Source: a bacterium (lineage in GTDB: Bacteria > CBDUZB01 > JAGLHV01). From it: a stretch of DNA of 7,240 nt. Made by a program: the position numbers and the translations under genes. This document shows positions 5,512 to 7,240 of this stretch, one piece after another. Under the pieces are notes generated by a model. It saw only the letters and a program-made list of their open reading frames with translations. It ran no database searches and was not told the DNA's origin. The stretch is taken from contig JAGLYT010000079.1 in NCBI GenBank assembly GCA_023132075.1, positions 1 through 7,240 on the forward strand, in the 5' to 3' direction. Every line of letters starts with the position of its first letter. Within the stretch, counting starts at the first letter, position 1.

Positions 5512-7240
5512 AATAACCGCTATCATTAAAAAGAAGTATCTTTTATTTATTATAGTCTTTTCTCTTTTAACATCATTATTTTTATTAAATGGTGATTTGC
5601 CGATAAGTATGGATGGTCCTCTGTATATTACCCTGGCTAAATCAATTGCTTTTAATCACACTTACAGGGATATTTGTTATCCGGGCGAACCACAAGAGGG
5701 AGTGGAACACCCGTTTTTATATCCTTTATTGCTCGCATTTGTTTTAATGATTTTTTCTGAAACCGTAATCGGTTTAAAATTGGTTTCTATTTTTTTTGGA
5801 ATTGCTTCCCTGATAGTTATTTATTTTTTCTTTTCCGGTAAATATCCAAATATTTTAAATTATATTTTTAGATATAAAGAGTATAAATTAAAAAATATAA
5901 TTTGCTGTTCATCGCTTTTCAGTCGTTCTGCCCTGGTTGTATTGTTTATTTGTACCAATCTTTGGTTTATATTTTTTTCGGTAACTACCATTCCGGAAAC
6001 TACATATCTTTTATTTTCAATGTTGGCTATTATTTTCTTAGAAAAATATAAAAAACAAAATACTTATTTTAATAATTACCTCATTTTAGGAATTATTAGT
6101 TTAGTAGGGGCTTATTTTACCAAAACAATGGGTATTTTTCTTATACCGGCATCTGTTATTTACTTTATAGTGCAAAAGCAATATAAGAAAGCAATGCTGA
6201 TTACTTTCTTTTGTTCTTTATTAATTTCTCCCTGGATTATATATAAGTTAATTTTGATTCCTTCTACCCTGGGAAAAGAAGGAAGTTTGCCTCAGACATA
6301 TTTTTGGCAGATTTGGTATGGTTATAGGGGTAATGTGATAAACTTACTAAAAACAATTCCCTGGAATATTATTCAATATGGAAAAGCTCTTAGTCATTTA
6401 TTACTGCCCGGTTATTTTTTGGATATTCCTTGTTTTGAGGGGAAAGGGTATTTCCATTTCTTATATGGTTTGATGTCGGGAATAAAGAAAACAAGTATAT
6501 TGTTTTCTGTGCCTTTTTTTTCCTTTTTAATGATTATTTTTTTATCCGGATTAGTATTATTAGGTTTTTTAGTTAAATTTAGAAAAAAAAACCTGGCAGA
6601 AATTTATTTTTTAATTTATTTTATAATTCTTCTTCTATGTCCTCCTAATTATTATTTTGTAGGAGGGAGAAGATATCTTTTGCCTTTGTTGCCTTTTATT
6701 TTTTATTATTTGTGGACGGCTGTATTTTTATTAAAGAGAAAGCTGAATTTATCTCCCCGCTTATTTAAAGCAGTGATTCTGACTATTTGTATAATATTTT
6801 TTTATGGAAATATCATCCCGCTTTTTTGGGGGATAAAGTTAAATGTAAATTACTTGATTAATAAAAAAGGGTTATCTTCGGAAGAAAGGAGTTATTACTA
6901 TTCTTCGGAGTATTTTGTTTACTGGAAGCTTGCTTTATGGGTGAAGAAGAATACTTTTCCTGACGATGTGTTTATGGCTCAAGATCCTCCCGCATTTTAT
7001 TTATTTAGTGCCCGTAAAACATGTTATTTTCATCGCAGTCGTTATCAGTTAGATACGGAACAAAGAAAAATAGCAGATATTGATTTAGAAATAGAAGAAA
7101 AAAAAGTAAAATATATTGTTGTCAAGATGGAAGTAGAAGAAATACTGAAAAAGCTGAATTCTTATTGTAAAGAAAAATTTTTTGTACCTATCGCAGAATT
7201 TAAATCATTTCGAGAAGAAAAAGTACAGCTATACAGGGTA
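5495..7240 (+). CDS. GT-C membrane glycosyltransferase, PMT/ArnT (GT39/GT83)-like, 3' end outside window
   Basis: The frame is open from the ATG at 5495 to the right edge (582 codons, no stop). After a short basic N-terminus (KTITAIIKKK) and a first span (about 14-32), residues 33-73 form an external loop with the acidic motif SMDGPLY (38-44), matching the catalytic Asp position of GT-C enzymes. HPFLYPLLLA (72-81) follows. Roughly eleven hydrophobic spans are visible up to about residue 441, including TTIPETTYLLF (164-174), GAYFTKTMGIFLIPA (205-219) and GGRRYLLPLLP (390-400), all characteristic of PMT_2-type proteins. A soluble tail of at least 140 residues follows; its last residues (EKVQLYRV) resemble the usual end of this family, so little is probably missing. 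Such enzymes transfer a sugar from a polyprenyl-phosphate donor to lipid or protein acceptors on the periplasmic face. The GT2 enzyme upstream could supply that donor. A second in-frame ATG at 5504 may be the real start. Ribosome binding is weak for both: GAAAGA at 5487-5492 is rather close to one and far from the other. Confidence 0.87.
   Translation, partial: MKTMKTITAIIKKKYLLFIIVFSLLTSLFLLNGDLPISMDGPLYITLAKSIAFNHTYRDICYPGEPQEGVEHPFLYPLLLAFVLMIFSETVIGLKLVSIFFGIASLIVIYFFFSGKYPNILNYIFRYKEYKLKNIICCSSLFSRSALVVLFICTNLWFIFFSVTTIPETTYLLFSMLAIIFLEKYKKQNTYFNNYLILGIISLVGAYFTKTMGIFLIPASVIYFIVQKQYKKAMLITFFCSLLISPWIIYKLILIPSTLGKEGSLPQTYFWQIWYGYRGNVINLLKTIPWNIIQYGKALSHLLLPGYFLDIPCFEGKGYFHFLYGLMSGIKKTSILFSVPFFSFLMIIFLSGLVLLGFLVKFRKKNLAEIYFLIYFIILLLCPPNYYFVGGRRYLLPLLPFIFYYLWTAVFLLKRKLNLSPRLFKAVILTICIIFFYGNIIPLFWGIKLNVNYLINKKGLSSEERSYYYSSEYFVYWKLALWVKKNTFPDDVFMAQDPPAFYLFSARKTCYFHRSRYQLDTEQRKIADIDLEIEEKKVKYIVVKMEVEEILKKLNSYCKEKFFVPIAEFKSFREEKVQLYRV

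Noticed and set aside
1-7240. tRNA or rRNA genes, CRISPR repeats, insertion sequence ends, riboswitches
   Set aside because: Coding sequence fills the window apart from gaps of 34 bases or less, and no repeat array, transposase motif or structured RNA signature was seen on either strand.

Overview
The window is an AT-rich stretch of bacterial DNA coding wall to wall on the + strand. It holds five consecutive genes: a tetratricopeptide-repeat (TPR) protein cut by the left edge, an AsnB-type glutamine-dependent amidotransferase, a membrane-anchored family-2 glycosyltransferase, an uncharacterised protein that looks like an alpha/alpha toroid plus beta-sandwich, and a multi-pass GT-C (PMT/ArnT-like) membrane glycosyltransferase cut by the right edge. 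Gene-to-gene spacing is about 4, 34, -4 (ATGA overlap) and 17 bases. No terminator or internal promoter is visible, so this looks like the middle of one operon. No RNA gene, mobile element, CRISPR array or long repeat was found.

The host is probably an uncultured, low-GC bacterium using the ordinary code (no in-frame TGA readthrough is needed). The mix of TPR, AsnB, GT2 and GT39-like genes is typical of surface-polysaccharide or glycoconjugate loci in Gram-negative-type and candidate-phylum bacteria, but the sequence alone does not fix the phylum.

Region by region: 2-934 encodes the end of a membrane-anchored TPR protein. 939-2834 encodes the amidotransferase, whose GTG start sits inside a short TG repeat. 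2869-3762 encodes a polyprenyl-phosphate-sugar-synthase-like GT2 with two C-terminal membrane spans. 3759-5477 encodes the toroid/sandwich protein, which resembles polysaccharide lyases or epimerases but has no signal peptide. 5495-7240 encodes most of a GT-C enzyme.

A plausible joint model, which is inference, is as follows. The GT2 enzyme charges a polyprenyl phosphate with a sugar on the cytoplasmic face. The GT-C enzyme transfers that sugar on the outer face of the inner membrane. The AsnB-like enzyme amidates a sugar acid or a small precursor, the toroid protein modifies the glycan, and the TPR protein scaffolds the assembly. The points most worth a second look are the unusual asnB start, the substituted glutamine-binding motif in AsnB, and the unassigned toroid protein.
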